A stretch of DNA of 64,000 nucleotides. Origin: Theobroma cacao (Eukaryota; Streptophyta; Magnoliopsida; Malvales; Malvaceae). Below the pieces are notes generated by a model. The model worked only from the letters and a program-made list of their open reading frames with translations, did not search any database and was not told the origin of the DNA. The stretch is from assembly GCF_000208745.1 (NCBI RefSeq), contig NC_030858.1, positions 22,064,928 to 22,128,927 of the forward strand, given 5' to 3'. The translations under genes were made by a program, and so were the position numbers. Of the stretch, positions 36,432-49,310 are shown in pieces. How positions within the stretch are numbered: position 1 is the first letter of the stretch; each line of letters begins with the position of its first letter.

Positions 36432-38063
36432 TGTTGTTGATTTAGTACATGCAAGTATATGTATTGAACAAGTAATATAGATATTGAGTCCAAAATCGTA
36501 TCCCATAAAGATTTGCTCTTAATTGTTCACTAAATACTAAAATTATGATAGATCAATCTTATTCAAGTAACTTGATTATATAGAAAGTTAATTAAAACTA
36601 AATTAAATCAAACACTACACTAATTAACAAAAAACTAAAAATTCAATTGAGAAAAGGCAATAGATTAAAACCCAGGATTATGGGTTCATTCAACACTTCA
36701 TTTAACATATGTTCCTTTCAATATTTATATTCATGGGTAGTTTTGCTAACTTAGAATCCAAGCCTATGTACAAGTCTTTGTCGAGATGCTTGTAAAAATA
36801 CCTAACTTAATTGGATCATTATATGTCTATAGTAATCAATTAAATAAGATTCATTAAGCTAGTATTCTAATTTGTCTATGTATGGTATTTAGGCGTATGT
36901 CTACCTAATTGCGAATCAGATCATCTAAGTGACGTGAACATACACTATTCAAACCTTAGTCCAAGCTACAATCACTCTGTCGAGTCTCATCTAGATTAAC
37001 AAATCATTCAATTGTTGGCCAAACAATTAAAAGCATTAAGAACATATTTGAATAAGCAAAATTATATCCATTCATAATAAATAAAAGAGAAACAAATATT
37101 TAGATTACATGTTGAAATCCACCACAATCTTAGAAAAAGTAAATTAGTTCATGCTGAAAATAAAAACATAATCCAAAGAAAATTATCCATTAAAACAAGT
37201 ATAAGAAAGTTAAAAAAAAAAAACAAAAGTTGAGAGGGAAACAAAGAGTTGTCAATTCTTAAATCTTAAATCTTTTTTGATTTTCCTTGCTTCCTTGAGT
37301 GTTTGTCTACTTCTTTTATGCAAAGAAACCTAGCTTAATTATGTCTAAAGTTGCTCTTAAAAGCCCTTTTAAATATCCCTTCAAAACCCTAGTATTTTAA
37401 AAACCCACTAAAATAGAATGTCGGGATATTGGGCTAACCCCGCGGCATTGGTTTCCTGATGATTTTCCTGTATGAGCCCGTTTGAACTAGGAAAACTGGT
37501 AAACATAAAAATTGTTACTTGACCTAGTATCTTAGTAATGGTTCAAGAATCAGATCAATTAAACTTCTGGAGTGAGAGTTATGCTGAAAAAACAACATCA
37601 TGTTTAGTTTGTGCAAACTGCTACAGTGCTTCGACTTCGACAAGGATTTTGACCATGATCCGATCAGAACAATGCAAAGTGATAAACATCAATGTTGTAT
37701 CCGTTTCTCTTCTATTTCTAGTTGTCCAAAAATCTCATCAATTGGACTTTTGTTGTGTAGGTTATGCCAAAAATACCAAAGCATGTTCAATAAAAATCTG
37801 CACCTAGCCATCCTTGTACGGTTCACTTTCATGAATCTTTATGCACTTGATAACCTTCAAAACAAAGACTAAATCAGTGATGGCTCAAATTAGGACTTTT
37901 AACATAAAAATGAGCTAAAATTACTCAAATTAAAGTAGTTCAACATGCACTAAACTTAATAATAAAACCATAAAAACTATCTAAAATTACTTAAAAACAC
38001 AAGGACTTAGCTATTTTTAATAATCAAAATGTGGCAAAATAACTCTATATCATAGAGTTATCA
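36432..38063 (-). repeat. 5' LTR of the Athila-like element
   Basis: 1632 bp, TGATAACTCT (38063) to TCAACAACA (36432) on the minus strand. The same internal tandem duplication is seen, with copies near 37502 and 37685. The plus-strand frames within the duplication are open in both LTRs but match no known protein. Confidence 0.85.
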
Positions 38064-39480
38064 ATCATTCTTTGTTAAAAGAAGGTTTTTGCAATTCCAA
38101 CATGTCATTTAGTTTTTGTTGGCTATTTTGAAATTTAATGAATGTATCATGCAAGTTCTCATATTTCCTTTTTAATTCATTCATTTCATCTTGCATGCTT
38201 TTCACAATGTTCTCTAACTTAGTCCTAGTCTTGACTAGGGTCTCATTCTCTACTTTAAGCTTTGATATGATGCTTTTGTATTTGAAAATCTTTTCTGTAA
38301 ATTCAAACATTAAGTCATTATATGCACTTGCAACTCATCAAATGAATAATCATTTTCATTAAGAGTAAATGAGTCAATATCATAAAAGGTAGAACATACC
38401 CTATAAGCATCAAGTGCCATGGGGCAAAAGTTTGCAATCTCATCATCTCCTTTATCTTGAGAATCATCATTGTCACTCTAAGTTGCCATCATTGTTTTCT
38501 TCTTAAAATTTCTTAAAGTGTTATTCATGTTAGGGTATTCATATTTAATGTGTCCCAGCTTCTTGTAATCATAGCATATCAAATGGTATTTGGTATGCTT
38601 TCTCTTAGGCACATCCTTCCTTGTAGGTCTCTTACCTCTATAATTTTTCTTCATAAACTGGTTAAATTTCTTGGCTAGCATAGTCATATCCCCATCTTCT
38701 TTAATTTCACTTTTTGTGCTTTTATTTTCTTATTCAATTATAGACTTAAGAGTTATTCCCTTTTTATTAGTATTTTCTTTCTTAGCTTATTCTCTCCCAC
38801 TTGCATGTTTTAGGGTCATTTCATAGGTGAGTAGAGATCCTACAAACTCTTCTAGCTTAAAGTTGTTGAGATTTTAAGCTTTCTCTATAGCTGTTACTTT
38901 GGGTCTCCATGATTTGCGTAGGCTATAAAGTAATTTTTTGACAAGTTAGGGATTGGGAAAGTCTTTCCCTAAAGCATTTAAACCTCCTAAAATGTTTGTA
39001 AATCTCTAAAACATTTGATTAATGGTGTCACCTTCCTTCATTCTAAATAATTCATAGATAAGTGTAATAAGTGTAATCTTGGATTCCTTGACTTGATTAG
39101 TTCCCTCATATGTGGTCTCTAAGGTATCCTAAATTTGTTTTGCAATTTCACACATAGATATACCTTGTTGAATTCACTAGCACCAAGGGAATAAAGGAGA
39201 GTATTGTAGGCTTTGCAATTAATTTGTATCAATTTCTTTTTTTTCTCATCTCGTTCTCTTCTAGTCTTAATCACTATCTTGCCACTTACTTCCTTATAAG
39301 GTACATGTGGACCATCTAAAATCACATTCCAAACTTTTAAGTCCATAGATGGAATAAACATTTTCATTCTCTTGTTTCAATAAGGATAGTTTTTACCTAC
39401 AAAAATAGAAGACCTTTAGATAGATTGCCCTTCACCAAGCACGATTGCCATAATCTGCATTTTGATTTTAGCTTTGAGTA
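38064..39480 (-). pseudogene. Copia H gag, broken
   Basis: From 39367 down: MKMFIPSMDLKVW and DGPHVPYKEV, the start of the copia capsid (UBN2-type) domain, then NCKAYNTLLYSLGASEFNKV. After several stops comes the knuckle CYDYKKLGHIKYEYP (about 38580), in which two of the zinc Cys are Tyr. Then a predicted coiled coil (38310-38065: KLKVENETLVKTRTKLENI) breaks off at the Athila insertion. It continues at 31400. The nucleocapsid would package the element RNA. Confidence 0.8.
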
Positions 39481-39520
39481 TGGATCACTCAAGGTTGTTA
39501 TACTTGCAAGATTGAGCTTT

Positions 39521-39533
39521 AGCACTGATACTA
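39521..39533 (-). other. Primer binding site of copia H
   Basis: TAGTATCAGTGCT on the minus strand, a decayed initiator-Met site (TGGTATCAGAGC), two bases inside the LTR border at 39536. Confidence 0.7.
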
Positions 39534-40449
39534 ATTGTTAGTGTAGTAAGCTCAATAATACAAGACCGAAAAGGGGTGAATTGGGATCTTTGAAATTTTC
39601 TTGCAAACTTAGTTAAAAACAAAATTACTTAAAAACGATTTTGCTACTGAAGTTAAAATAAAAAAGGTTGCTTTTCTTAAAAGAAATTTCTGGTAATGAA
39701 TTTTAATGCAAAAATAAAAACAAAGGCACATGTATTTTTTATAGAGATTTGACTTTGTTTAATGCCTACATCTTCTCCCTTGGCTCGTCAAGGAAATTCA
39801 AATCCAATAAGGAAAATGCTTTTAAATGGGATCAAGCAAAACCTTCACAAATTGCCTTTTTCCAAGCTCAAGCACACTCTTACAATCACCTTTTAATGGG
39901 CTCAAGCAAAAATCGTCACAATACCTTTTAACGGGGAATAAGCACAACCCTCAGTAACTTTTCAAAGTTAAGTTAGAACCTTTACAAGAGTGGGTATAAA
40001 GATTGGATAACAAAAAAGTCCTTTAAAAGGTTGGTGAGCTAAGTGTTTAAGCTTTTAAATACAATGTATACAAAGAATATTAGCTCCAAAAAATCAATGA
40101 TTTTTTTAATGCTGGAAAATTCCCACAGGGCCCAGCTACCCTATAATTATTTTATTAATAATCGAAAAAATTAAGTACATTAGGGAAGGGGACATAAACC
40201 GAACCTCTAGAATTACATGAGATTGATAAGAGTTAAGAAAAACATGTAATGAGGAAAATGTAATTTTATGTGCATATTTGTGAATGCAAACATAAAATTG
40301 AAACACTTTCCTTTTACAAGAGTTTAAGTAATTACTAACGTAAAATGAATAAAAATAAATTAGGAGTACTACTCCTTTACATTTATTTAAAGCGTACATA
40401 AGGCAAATTAATTTGTCTAACTTAAGAGTTCTTCTAAGCTTACCTTCAG

Positions 40450-43400
40450 CTTGTTCAAATACCTGTAGGTTGTGATGCACATGTCCCTGATTAGATAGAT
40501 AGTCAGCAGCTTGGTTCCCCTCTCTATGTATATGTGATAATCGAAAAGTGAGCTTACTCAAGCATTTACGGATAGAGGCCAACAAATATTGAGTTTGATA
40601 TGAACCTTGATGTCCCTCATGTATCATGTGTACAATTATTTTCGCATCCATTTCTATCTAAATGAAATATACATTGTACTCAATACATAGTAACAAACCT
40701 CGATGTAAAGCCATTAATTCTGCTTGTAACGAATTAGCAGGTCCAAAATTTTCAGAAAAACCAAAATTTAAGTTACCTGTATGGTCCAAAAAGAGTCCTT
40801 TACCAGCAGCATTCTGAAATGCATCTTTAGAACTACCATCGACATTCAACTTGAACTCACATATCAATGGTTTATGCCAATATATTAATTTAGGAGCAAT
40901 CGGTATTCCCTGTTGGAAATGTAATCCCCACATCTGTGCTATCTGAAAGTCTCATTTCCATTGCCAACGTTGGAATTGCCCCCCATAAAATAACTGATGT
41001 ATAAGTTTCAAAATACGCCAAATCACTTGGTTTGAATACATGTCCATATTCCTATGCTTAGCATCATTTTGTTCAACCCATAGGAACCAGAAAATAAACA
41101 AAGGCAAGAGTGTGCGTATATGGCCTGGCTTCACATAATCACCAGAATATGTCCATGCCTTTAGTATCTAAACAACATTTTACGAATTAGTAACATAGAT
41201 TTGAAAGAATTTTTCAAAATAATTCCAAACCTGTTTAGCCACCATGTTGTCCCACATAACATGAAGGAGAGTTTCCTCCGAAGTACAACAGTGACATTTA
41301 GATACAAATTGGAATCTTTTTTTTTTCAACCTCATCTCCACTGGAATCCAATTGTTGATTAGCCATCAAAGAAAAAAGGATGTTGTTAAAGGGATGTTCC
41401 TGTGCCAAATAATATTATAAATAGGGTTAACAGATTGTCGCTTCCGAATCAATTCCCATCATTTTTAGTGGAAAATTACCCATCTGAGGTAGCAACCCAA
41501 TATGCAACATCTGCACTCGATATATCAATCGGTATTTTCAAAATCTCCCCAATAATTTCATCTGGCAACACCATTTTTAGTTTATCTACATCCCATTTAC
41601 CCTTGTCAAAAAAATAACAAACTTTTGTCATTGATGTAGAAAATGAAGGAAATCGATTTACCAAAGGTTCATCACCAATCCAATAGTCATGCCAAAAAAA
41701 TAACTGTCCCTCGCCAATTCACCATCTCATGTTGAGATCAGTCACAGTACGACTCATTATTATACTTTTCCAAGTCATCGAATCATGAAGTTTCGGTTGT
41801 ACATACCCTGGAATCTGCCCACCACAATATTTTTGTCTCATAAATTTTGTCCACAAACTATTACAAGTCTGAAAACGCCACCACAATTTCATGCCGAAAG
41901 TCTCAAAAACATCATTTATGCTTCTAATATCTAAACCACCCTCAGTGGATGGGAAAGATACTTGCTGCTAAGAGGTCCAATGCATCCTCTTATTACCTGT
42001 CGAATCTCCCCACAAGAAATTGTTAAACAATCTCTCAATTTTCTCAACAACACAAGTAGGAGGTTTAAGAACTTGTAGCAAATAAATAGGTAATGAGGAT
42101 AACACACTTTGCAATAAAGTGATACGGCCATCTGGAGACAAAATTTTATTCTCCCACCCTAAGATACGCCCCTTAATTTTGTCAATCAGATCATCAAATA
42201 AAACTACCTTCTTAGGACCCTTGTAAAACGGGGCTCCCAAATAAGTGATGGGAAGACAACGATGCTTAAAGCCTGTAGTCTGGGCTATGATTCGGAGTCT
42301 AGAGAGTGCCAAATTCCTATGAGTGATGAAGCAACTCTTTTGGTGATTGACACGTTATCCAGATACCGCCTCATATTCCTGTAAAAAGGAGAGTATTCTC
42401 TGCAATGATGACTTAGCGCTGTTAGAGAAAATAATTACATCATTCGTAAATGCAAGGTGACTCACTAACATGGAACACTTGGACAAATAATGAATAGAAG
42501 GATATTCTACATAAATAGCATTTAACCTTCTGGATAGATACTCGGCTGCCTAGACAAATAGTTGAGGAGAGATAGAATCACTCTAACGTAACCTTCTCTC
42601 GAATTTAAAGTACCCTGCGGCCTTACCATTGATCGACACCGAAAACCAACAATTAGCAATACACCTTTTGATCATACCAATCCATTGTGAGCAAAAATCG
42701 AATTGCTGCAACATTTTGTACAAAAAATTCCATTCCATGAGGTCATAAGCTTTCATCATGTACAATTTGATGGCAATATTACCCCTTCTCGCCCTTTGAT
42801 CAATTCGCCCAATTAATTCTCGAGCAAGCAAAATATTATCACTAATCAAACGCCCTTCCACAAATCCACTTTGATTTTTTGAAATTATAGAAGGCAGAAT
42901 CTTACCCAACTGAGTCGCCAAGACTTTTGTCACAATTTTATTCAAGACCGTGCAAAGACTAATCGGGCTAAAATCACTCCATTTTGATGCATTAGCAGTT
43001 TTGGGCAGTAACACAAGTGTAGATGAAGTTACTCCCCTGGGCATGTCCTCTCCATGAAAGAAATCCATAACCGCTGCATGAAGGTCTATTGATATAATAC
43101 TCCAACACTGTTGATAAAAATAGGATGAAAAACCATCCGGGCCAGCCACACTATCCTTATCAACGTCAAAGATAGTTTTTTTAATTTCTTGTGGCGTTGG
43201 CACTGCACATAAAATTTCATTATCAGATTCAGAGACAATAGAAGGAATAAGAGAGGCATTAAACCGGGTCATGTCACATTGTTCTGCTTGCATGAGAAAG
43301 GAGAAAAAAGCTATTACCGAGTCTTGTATTTCCCTCGGTTCCTCCAACCACCCACCCGGTGGATTTTCTATTTTGAAAATGTGGCTTTTAACTCTATTTT

Positions 43401-44483
43401 TTTGTACTCTCATGTGGAAAAATCTTGTGTTTCTCTCCCCTTCTACAATCCATTTTATTCCTTATTTTTGCTGCCAAAAAGCTTCTTCTATACTGAGCAA
43501 TTGATTAAGTTTTGCAAATGACTTATTCAAAGCCGTTTGGTTAACCATGGACTGCTTCTGCTGAAACTTAATCTCACTTACTTGGGCTTGTTTTTTTGCT
43601 TCTTTAAGATTACTGAAGATGTCACCAAATACTACCTTATTCCACCATTTTAAATGTTGCTTCAGCCTAAGTTGTTTTCGCCAAAAAGCTATAAATCCTT
43701 TCCCCTGAATCGGTTGCTGCCAGTTTGCTTCCACACATTGTTTGAAGCCATGATGATGAACCCATGCATGCAAGAAATGGAAGGATGATGGAGACTTCTC
43801 AGTCTGTCTCAAACATGAGATTAATAATGGGCATGGTCCGAGCCATCCCTGTTCAAATGCTGGACCCAAGTGATTGGCAACAAATTTAACCAGTGATGAT
43901 TATAAACCACTCTATCCAACCTCTGGAACATGTGGTTATTTGTCCATGTATAAAGATTGCCTTCAAACCCACCATCCACTAATCCATAGTCTAATAAAAC
44001 TGCAGCAAAATCCTCCATAGCACCTCCATGTGGGTTGGCACCATATAATCTCTCCTCATTCTTTAAAAAAACATTAAAATCTCCCCCTACCAGCCATGGC
44101 CCTTGAATACCCACAGACAATTCCCTCATACAGTCCTAAAGCAGTATACGTTCAGATCTTGTACATTTAGCATAAACAATAGTAACAAGGATAGGAACCT
44201 CCAGCCACGAAAATGAGATACTTACATGCAAACATTGGTTATAATTTAATAGCACTTCACAGACAATATCATAAAAATGAAAAAGCCATATTTTTTTGGA
44301 GCAATTGGATATCACCTTCTCGTAACCCAATTTTCTCCTAAAAAATTCTGCTTTGTTAGCATCCACCATAGGTTCCAGAATAGCAAGAAATTTTATTTTA
44401 TTCATGAGCTGCAATTTTTGGAGTCTTCTTTGGACTGCCTTTCTTGCAATGCCTCGCACATTCCACACAAGTGCACTGATCAT
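40450..44483 (-). pseudogene. LINE ORF2 (endonuclease, RT, RNase H), broken
   Basis: The ATG at 44483 begins MISALVWNVRG, the APE-type endonuclease; GGDFN (about 44085) and SDHAHY (43830) complete its signature. A stop lies near 44134 and a frameshift near 43850. RT covers 43130-42400 (PISLCTVLNKIVTKVLA, NQSGFVEGRLISDNILLA). The catalytic box usually KxDMxKAYD reads KLYMMKAYD, and FADD reads FTND. Then YLGAPFYKG (42250) and a zf-RVT region (41660-41400). A further shift leads to RNase H (40850-40490: NVDGSS, LQAELMAL, EMDAKI, HREGNQAADYLS) with its acidic residues kept. The enzyme is dead. Confidence 0.88.
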
Positions 44484-46744
44484 GATCGGGTTTTAGCTTC
44501 AAAACTTGCAGAGATGGAATCATCATCAGAGATCCCATCATTTTCCCCTATATCAACTGTTTCCTCCGATGCTAAACTTATTATTTTCCCAAGTGTAGCT
44601 GCAGTGTCTGAGTGCCTCCTATGTCTCACTAGTGGGTGAACTTGCATTTCTGTAGCTAAAACGGAAGGAACAAGACTTAGTTCTTTATTGTGCATGTACT
44701 TACCCGAGTATGACTCCAAGTTTGGAGGATCATTAACATAGCCTTTTGTCTTTTCTTGTGAACATACTATTGTAGAATCCATCCGGATGTGTTATGTTGA
44801 AACCCGCATCTCATTTGCACCTTGTTCATTTATTGGACAATGTTCTCCACTACCTTCCAACATATCAACCGACACATTCTGACCCCTCTGCTCTTTTTTT
44901 GAAAATTGACGGCCACCCCCAGACTAAAAAACTGTTGCTTGAACTGACGGCTCGATGGGAACACCCTTAATTTTCTCACCTGCTTCTGCTTGCACTGATA
45001 GCCCTATAGCTGGCTCTAAAACCCCGATACTCCCTATTGGCGCCACAAACTCCATGTTTCTCACACTAAGAAGCTTGTCCGTCTGATTTTGATAATCCCT
45101 AGTGCAGTTTTCACCACTACCTTTTACTGTGTTTAAAATTAATTTTTGTCCCTCTTGTATTTGCGCACTTTCTAGAAGTTGCTGACTAGATTTCTCAACT
45201 CTGCCAATTGGCTTTTGTTGGCATTTTTTCTTCTTGTTATTGCGCACAGTTACATTACTTGCTCGTTCTTCTTCACTGTGTGCATGGCATTCATTATTTG
45301 CCTCACGTCCAGTAGTTCTCTTATCCCTTCCTACATGCATTAATTTTGTCAACTCCATTTCCTTCACACTGTTATTTATTCCATTATGCTCCTGCACTTC
45401 ATGCACTTGAACGGGATCCTCCATGGGGGATGTCTTGGCAGCAATTATAGTCGCCTTCTCAACACCATCCAAATGAGCTTCATTTTGTGCAGTAATTATT
45501 TCCTCTTTCTTCTCATGCATCATCTGCTGCTGTTGATCATCATTGGATGCATTATTGCCCATCCTACGAACTGCATACGTTTCACCGATCTCAACTGTCG
45601 CATTTTCACCTCGATCCGATGAGCCAAGTGACATACCCAGAAAAATATTTTGGCCCGCATGGTTACTATTCATATGCTCTGTTTGTCCCTGTTTTTCAAT
45701 TCGATTTTGTGCCTCCTCTCCATCTCCCTATATTGTTTGAAACCTGTTAAAAACTGGAATGCCAACATGCTCAAGGTCTTGATCTGACCCAAGTTCTCTA
45801 CCATGCCGATCCTTTACACCACTAATGCCAACTCTGCCCACTACTTGCCAACATCGAATCTGTTTGGTTGGTTCCTTCGGGCACAAGTATTTTTCTTTTT
45901 CTGGATTTTTTTCTTTTTCCAAAATACCTCCTACATCCCCCTCAACCTTCTTCCCACCCTCAGCTCGTATTGGTGGTGCTACCGAAAGCTTTCCAGTGCC
46001 TTTGGTTTGTGGTTTATCATATCCAAAAGGCTTTGGTTTATTCCCCAACACAATACATTCGGCTTCCTTATGCCCTAAGTGGCAGCAATGATAGCAATAA
46101 TCCGGCATCCTTGCAAACTCCACTTTCTGAGAGTAACCACCTGTGACTGCACCCATTTCTCTATTTCGGATTACTATCTAGATTTTCTCTACTGGCGGCT
46201 GTTGGTAATCATACTCCACACAGACCCTCGTTACACTCGAACGAGATCCATTTGTCATTGCCTCATCCACATACAGCGGCTTCCTTACCGTTTTAGCTAT
46301 CAACATCAATGCCGATTTTTCATATAGATGAGCCTTAAGATTAGGAAAAAAAATCCACACTGGGACCAAAGCTAATTCTTTCTCTGCTTCAAAATCTGGG
46401 GTCCATTTGAAAACTCTCATTTTTTGATTCAAAATAAACCACTGTTGCTTGACCCATAGGTGATTAAAATCCTGTTCATTCGACAGGTGGATCAACACAT
46501 GCTTGTAATCCATCCACCGTATCTCATATTTTCTCGATAAACCTATTCCCCTAAACGCTTGCCATATGTCCTGCAGTTTGGGCATGCGAGTGAATTTTCC
46601 AACAAGGGAGTGGGAGAAAGGACGAGCCAAAATTTGGATCTCATCGTCATAAAACATGGCGACTGGCCTATCCTTGTAGGTGCTCGGATTCCTCGTGGGT
46701 GGGATCACGGGAGGCTTTTCTCTTGTTGCTATTGACAGGAACAA
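44480..46744 (-). pseudogene. LINE ORF1 (DUF4283 plus zinc knuckle), broken by stops
   Basis: RNA-binding ORF1 protein. One reading frame runs 46744-44480 and is interrupted by a few stops (about 46177, 45727, 44922). Residues from 46660 down show the DUF4283 domain (QILARPFSHSLVGKF, VLIHLSNEQDF, LVPVWIFFPNL). The knuckle CYHCCHLGHKEAEC (46080-46040) is a full CX2CX4HX4C. A long polar, low-complexity tail follows. The true start is unclear because the frame is closed by TGA just upstream of 46744 and a frameshift is likely there. The stop codon TGA overlaps the ATG of ORF2. Confidence 0.85.
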
Positions 46745-47696
46745 TTTTTGAGTGCCCGAGGGGATAAAGGCTGCTGGTTTTCATATGTTAGGGCTTGTGG
46801 GAAGCCATGTTTGACTAGCGACTGTAGATTGCCTTCTATTATGGCTTGCAGAAATCCTTTTTTGTGGTGGCTGAAGGTTGTTTGTTGGCAGATGGTTATG
46901 GGCAACCTAGATCGGCATGGGAGGAGGTACATTGTCCAGCTGAAAGTTACTGGTGGGGTCTAGCGGCCTGTCGGTGGCCATCCCGTGATGGTGTGAGAAG
47001 GGCAGAAAGTGAGTGTAAGAGAGAAAATGATGATCTTAGAGCTTTTTTCAAGGATTGGAATAAGTTTTTAAGTTTTCTCTCTTGCTTCCAAATTAGTGGG
47101 TAGCTTCTTTATATACTCATTTATGAGAATGAAGCCGTTAAAGATGAGATTGGACTAAAAATAGCCATTGCTGAGTTTCTGTAGTCGAGTATAAGAGCCT
47201 TAGGGTTGACTATGCCTTTCAAAAATTTTGAATTAGGGCTTCAATAGTCGAGTATATAAAGGCTATATTTGATCCTCTTCCTAAGAGTCCTTTAATCTCA
47301 TTTTCTTCCTTTAGTAGTTAACTATTACTTCCTTTAGTCAACTTTTGCAAGCTTTCTTCAACTTTTCGTGCATTTTGCCAAATAGTCAAGTATGGTGGCC
47401 TTATATTTGACTTTTCATGCCTTCTTTCATGCTTCAAGCTTTTGCCATAGAGTCGAGTATTGAACCCTCATAGTCGAGTTTGAAGTTGTGAAATTTTTAC
47501 TTTTTTATTTCCTTTAGTTGAAAACATAATGTTTGAAAGCTCTTTGATATTTTCTAAGTATGAGTGATTTGTCAAACATGTTTAAAGACTTTATAAGGTT
47601 GAAATCATGAATTGAACTATTTCAAATGCTTGTAATGAAATCTAAATCATCATGCAATTTTGTCAAATCAAAATATAAGTCATTTCAAGGCTAACA

Positions 47697-49271
47697 ATTT
47701 CAAATGATTTCAACTAGTTTATGAATCTACTATGTGTAAGAATATCCTATTATTTATTAGTTTCAACAAAAGGAGACAAGCCCTTTCAAATGTTATCGAT
47801 CAAAATGAGTTCAACGTTATGATGTGTATGTTTACATGATGTCATATGATATGTTGGTGGTTGCATGTATTCCCACCTATGAGTTTATGAATGATTATGG
47901 CATGTATATATAATATGATGAAATGCTTGGAGGATGTAGACATTCCCTCCCATGGTAAGATTATGAATTATGAGATATGATATGAAATGTACGCTATGAT
48001 GTATGTGATGTGAATTCCATGTACATTATGAGCCAAGTATGAGAATGGTTAATAAGAATGATTAAATGATTATGATGCACATTATGGACAAAAGAGATCT
48101 TAAAACTTGAGGAAATCTGAGATAATGGGGATTTGATCACTATTCGCTTGAGTTGGGGCAAACACCACTTAAAGGTGAGGGTAAGGTAGAATGCCACTCA
48201 CAAAGTGCATTAGGAATATGAGATAGTGGGGATTTTGACAACCATCCGCTTGAATGGGGTGTACATCACTCAAAGTTATGAAATGTTTATGATATACTAG
48301 AAATGTTTTATGGAATTGATGATGTTACGACTATGCTTATGTTTGATGAATAGTGTTGAAATGATGTGTACTAGAATGTGATGAATGAAGGCTTTGTTAG
48401 ATTGAAATTTAGCCTATAGAATAGTTTGATGTAATAGATAAACTTGGAGAATGGCTATGTGTAGGAAATTACTTAAAAAATTAGGATTTATGGCTGATTT
48501 ATCGATACATGAGGGGGATGTATCGATAGATTTTGGATAAAATGCTGTAGGAAGCATTCCAAAATCTATTAATACATTCCTAAATGTATTGATAGATTCT
48601 TTACAAAATGAGGTTTTCAAATGTTTTTGCAAAGGCTTTTCAAAGGCAATTAGTTTCTAGTAGTTTATATGAACTTGTTTCCAAATGAATCGTATTGAAA
48701 ATGTATTTAAATGGTTTGATGAGTATTATGAAAATCAAGGAAATTTTTATGAATGACATGAGATTGCAAATGGATGCTTATGAAAAACTCTCCCTTTTGG
48801 CTTGTCCCTTCCCCCATATTTACTCATGGAGTCTTTGTGATTCAAACGTTACTTTTCCCAAATTTTTTTGTAGATTAGTGATTAACTTATCACTCATGTT
48901 GTGGAGATGAGCTTTTGGTCTTTTTTTTTTGGTAGGTGTTTAGCTGCTCATTTGATGCCTAAAGGATCGAGTCATGTTCTGTTGACGAGTCAGTTTTTAC
49001 TTTATGCTTATATATGTATGAACATGTTTATGATGATGTAGCCAAAGGATGGTATTTGCTTTATGAAATGTTATGCTTAAATGTTACAAAGGTGGCTTGA
49101 GAGCCTACATGGACACTCAAGGGTATAGATGAATGTTTATATGAAATAATGTATGAGATTTTGACTCTGATGTTATTAATGATTTGAAGCATATACACTG
49201 TTTATGTTGAGAAGTTTCATAACTGTGTATTTGTTGGTATATGCCCTTGAGTCAATTGGATTGGTCAAGAA

Positions 49272-49310
<39 letters not shown>

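Larger units (their letters stand above)
31418..38063 (-). mobile_element. Athila-like gypsy element, internally deleted
   Basis: LTRs are at 36432-38063 (5') and 31418-33795 (3', enlarged by a 738-bp insertion). Target copies are ATCCT (31413-31417) and ATCAT (38064-38068), four of five identical. On the minus strand the LTRs start TGATAACTCTATGATATAG. The primer site after the 5' LTR is TTTTTGACACTGTTGCCGGGG-like (36410-36430), a decayed form of the Asp-tRNA site typical of Athila. The polypurine tract is AGTTTGGGGGTG (33796-33808). Only about 2.6 kb of internal sequence remains, holding gag fragments and no pol domains. It is inserted in the gag-pol of copia H. Confidence 0.85.
40096..47030 (-). 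mobile_element. L1-type LINE with RNase H, near full length
   Basis: ORF1, then ORF2, on the minus strand. The 5' part (47030-46750) is noncoding. The 3' end is near 40096, with a short T run on the plus strand (40098-40106) as the remains of a poly(A) tail. The flanking target duplication could not be fixed with confidence (A-rich ATCAATGA on the left, AAATGATGA on the right). Three lines place it among plant L1 elements with a plant-type RNase H: the DUF4283 ORF1, the zinc knuckle and the C-terminal RNase H. Confidence 0.88.
39536..47696 (-). repeat. Copia LTR, family H, copy 2 (5' LTR), split by a LINE
   Basis: The outer end on the minus strand is TGTTAGCCTTG (47696) and the inner end is TACTACACTAACA (39536). 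Segments 39536-40095 and 47035-47696 align in order with the two halves of LTR H1 (GGGGTGAATTGG, the ATAGAGRTTTGAC block, the AGTCGAGTAT palindromes, the CAATTTTGTCAAA end). The LINE occupies the gap. Palindrome pairs with GTCGAG/GTTGAC cores lie at 47186-47485, 20-21 bp apart. Confidence 0.75.

Noticed and set aside
45386..46327. Plus-strand frames of 70-90 residues
   Set aside because: Shadows of LINE ORF1 on the minus strand.
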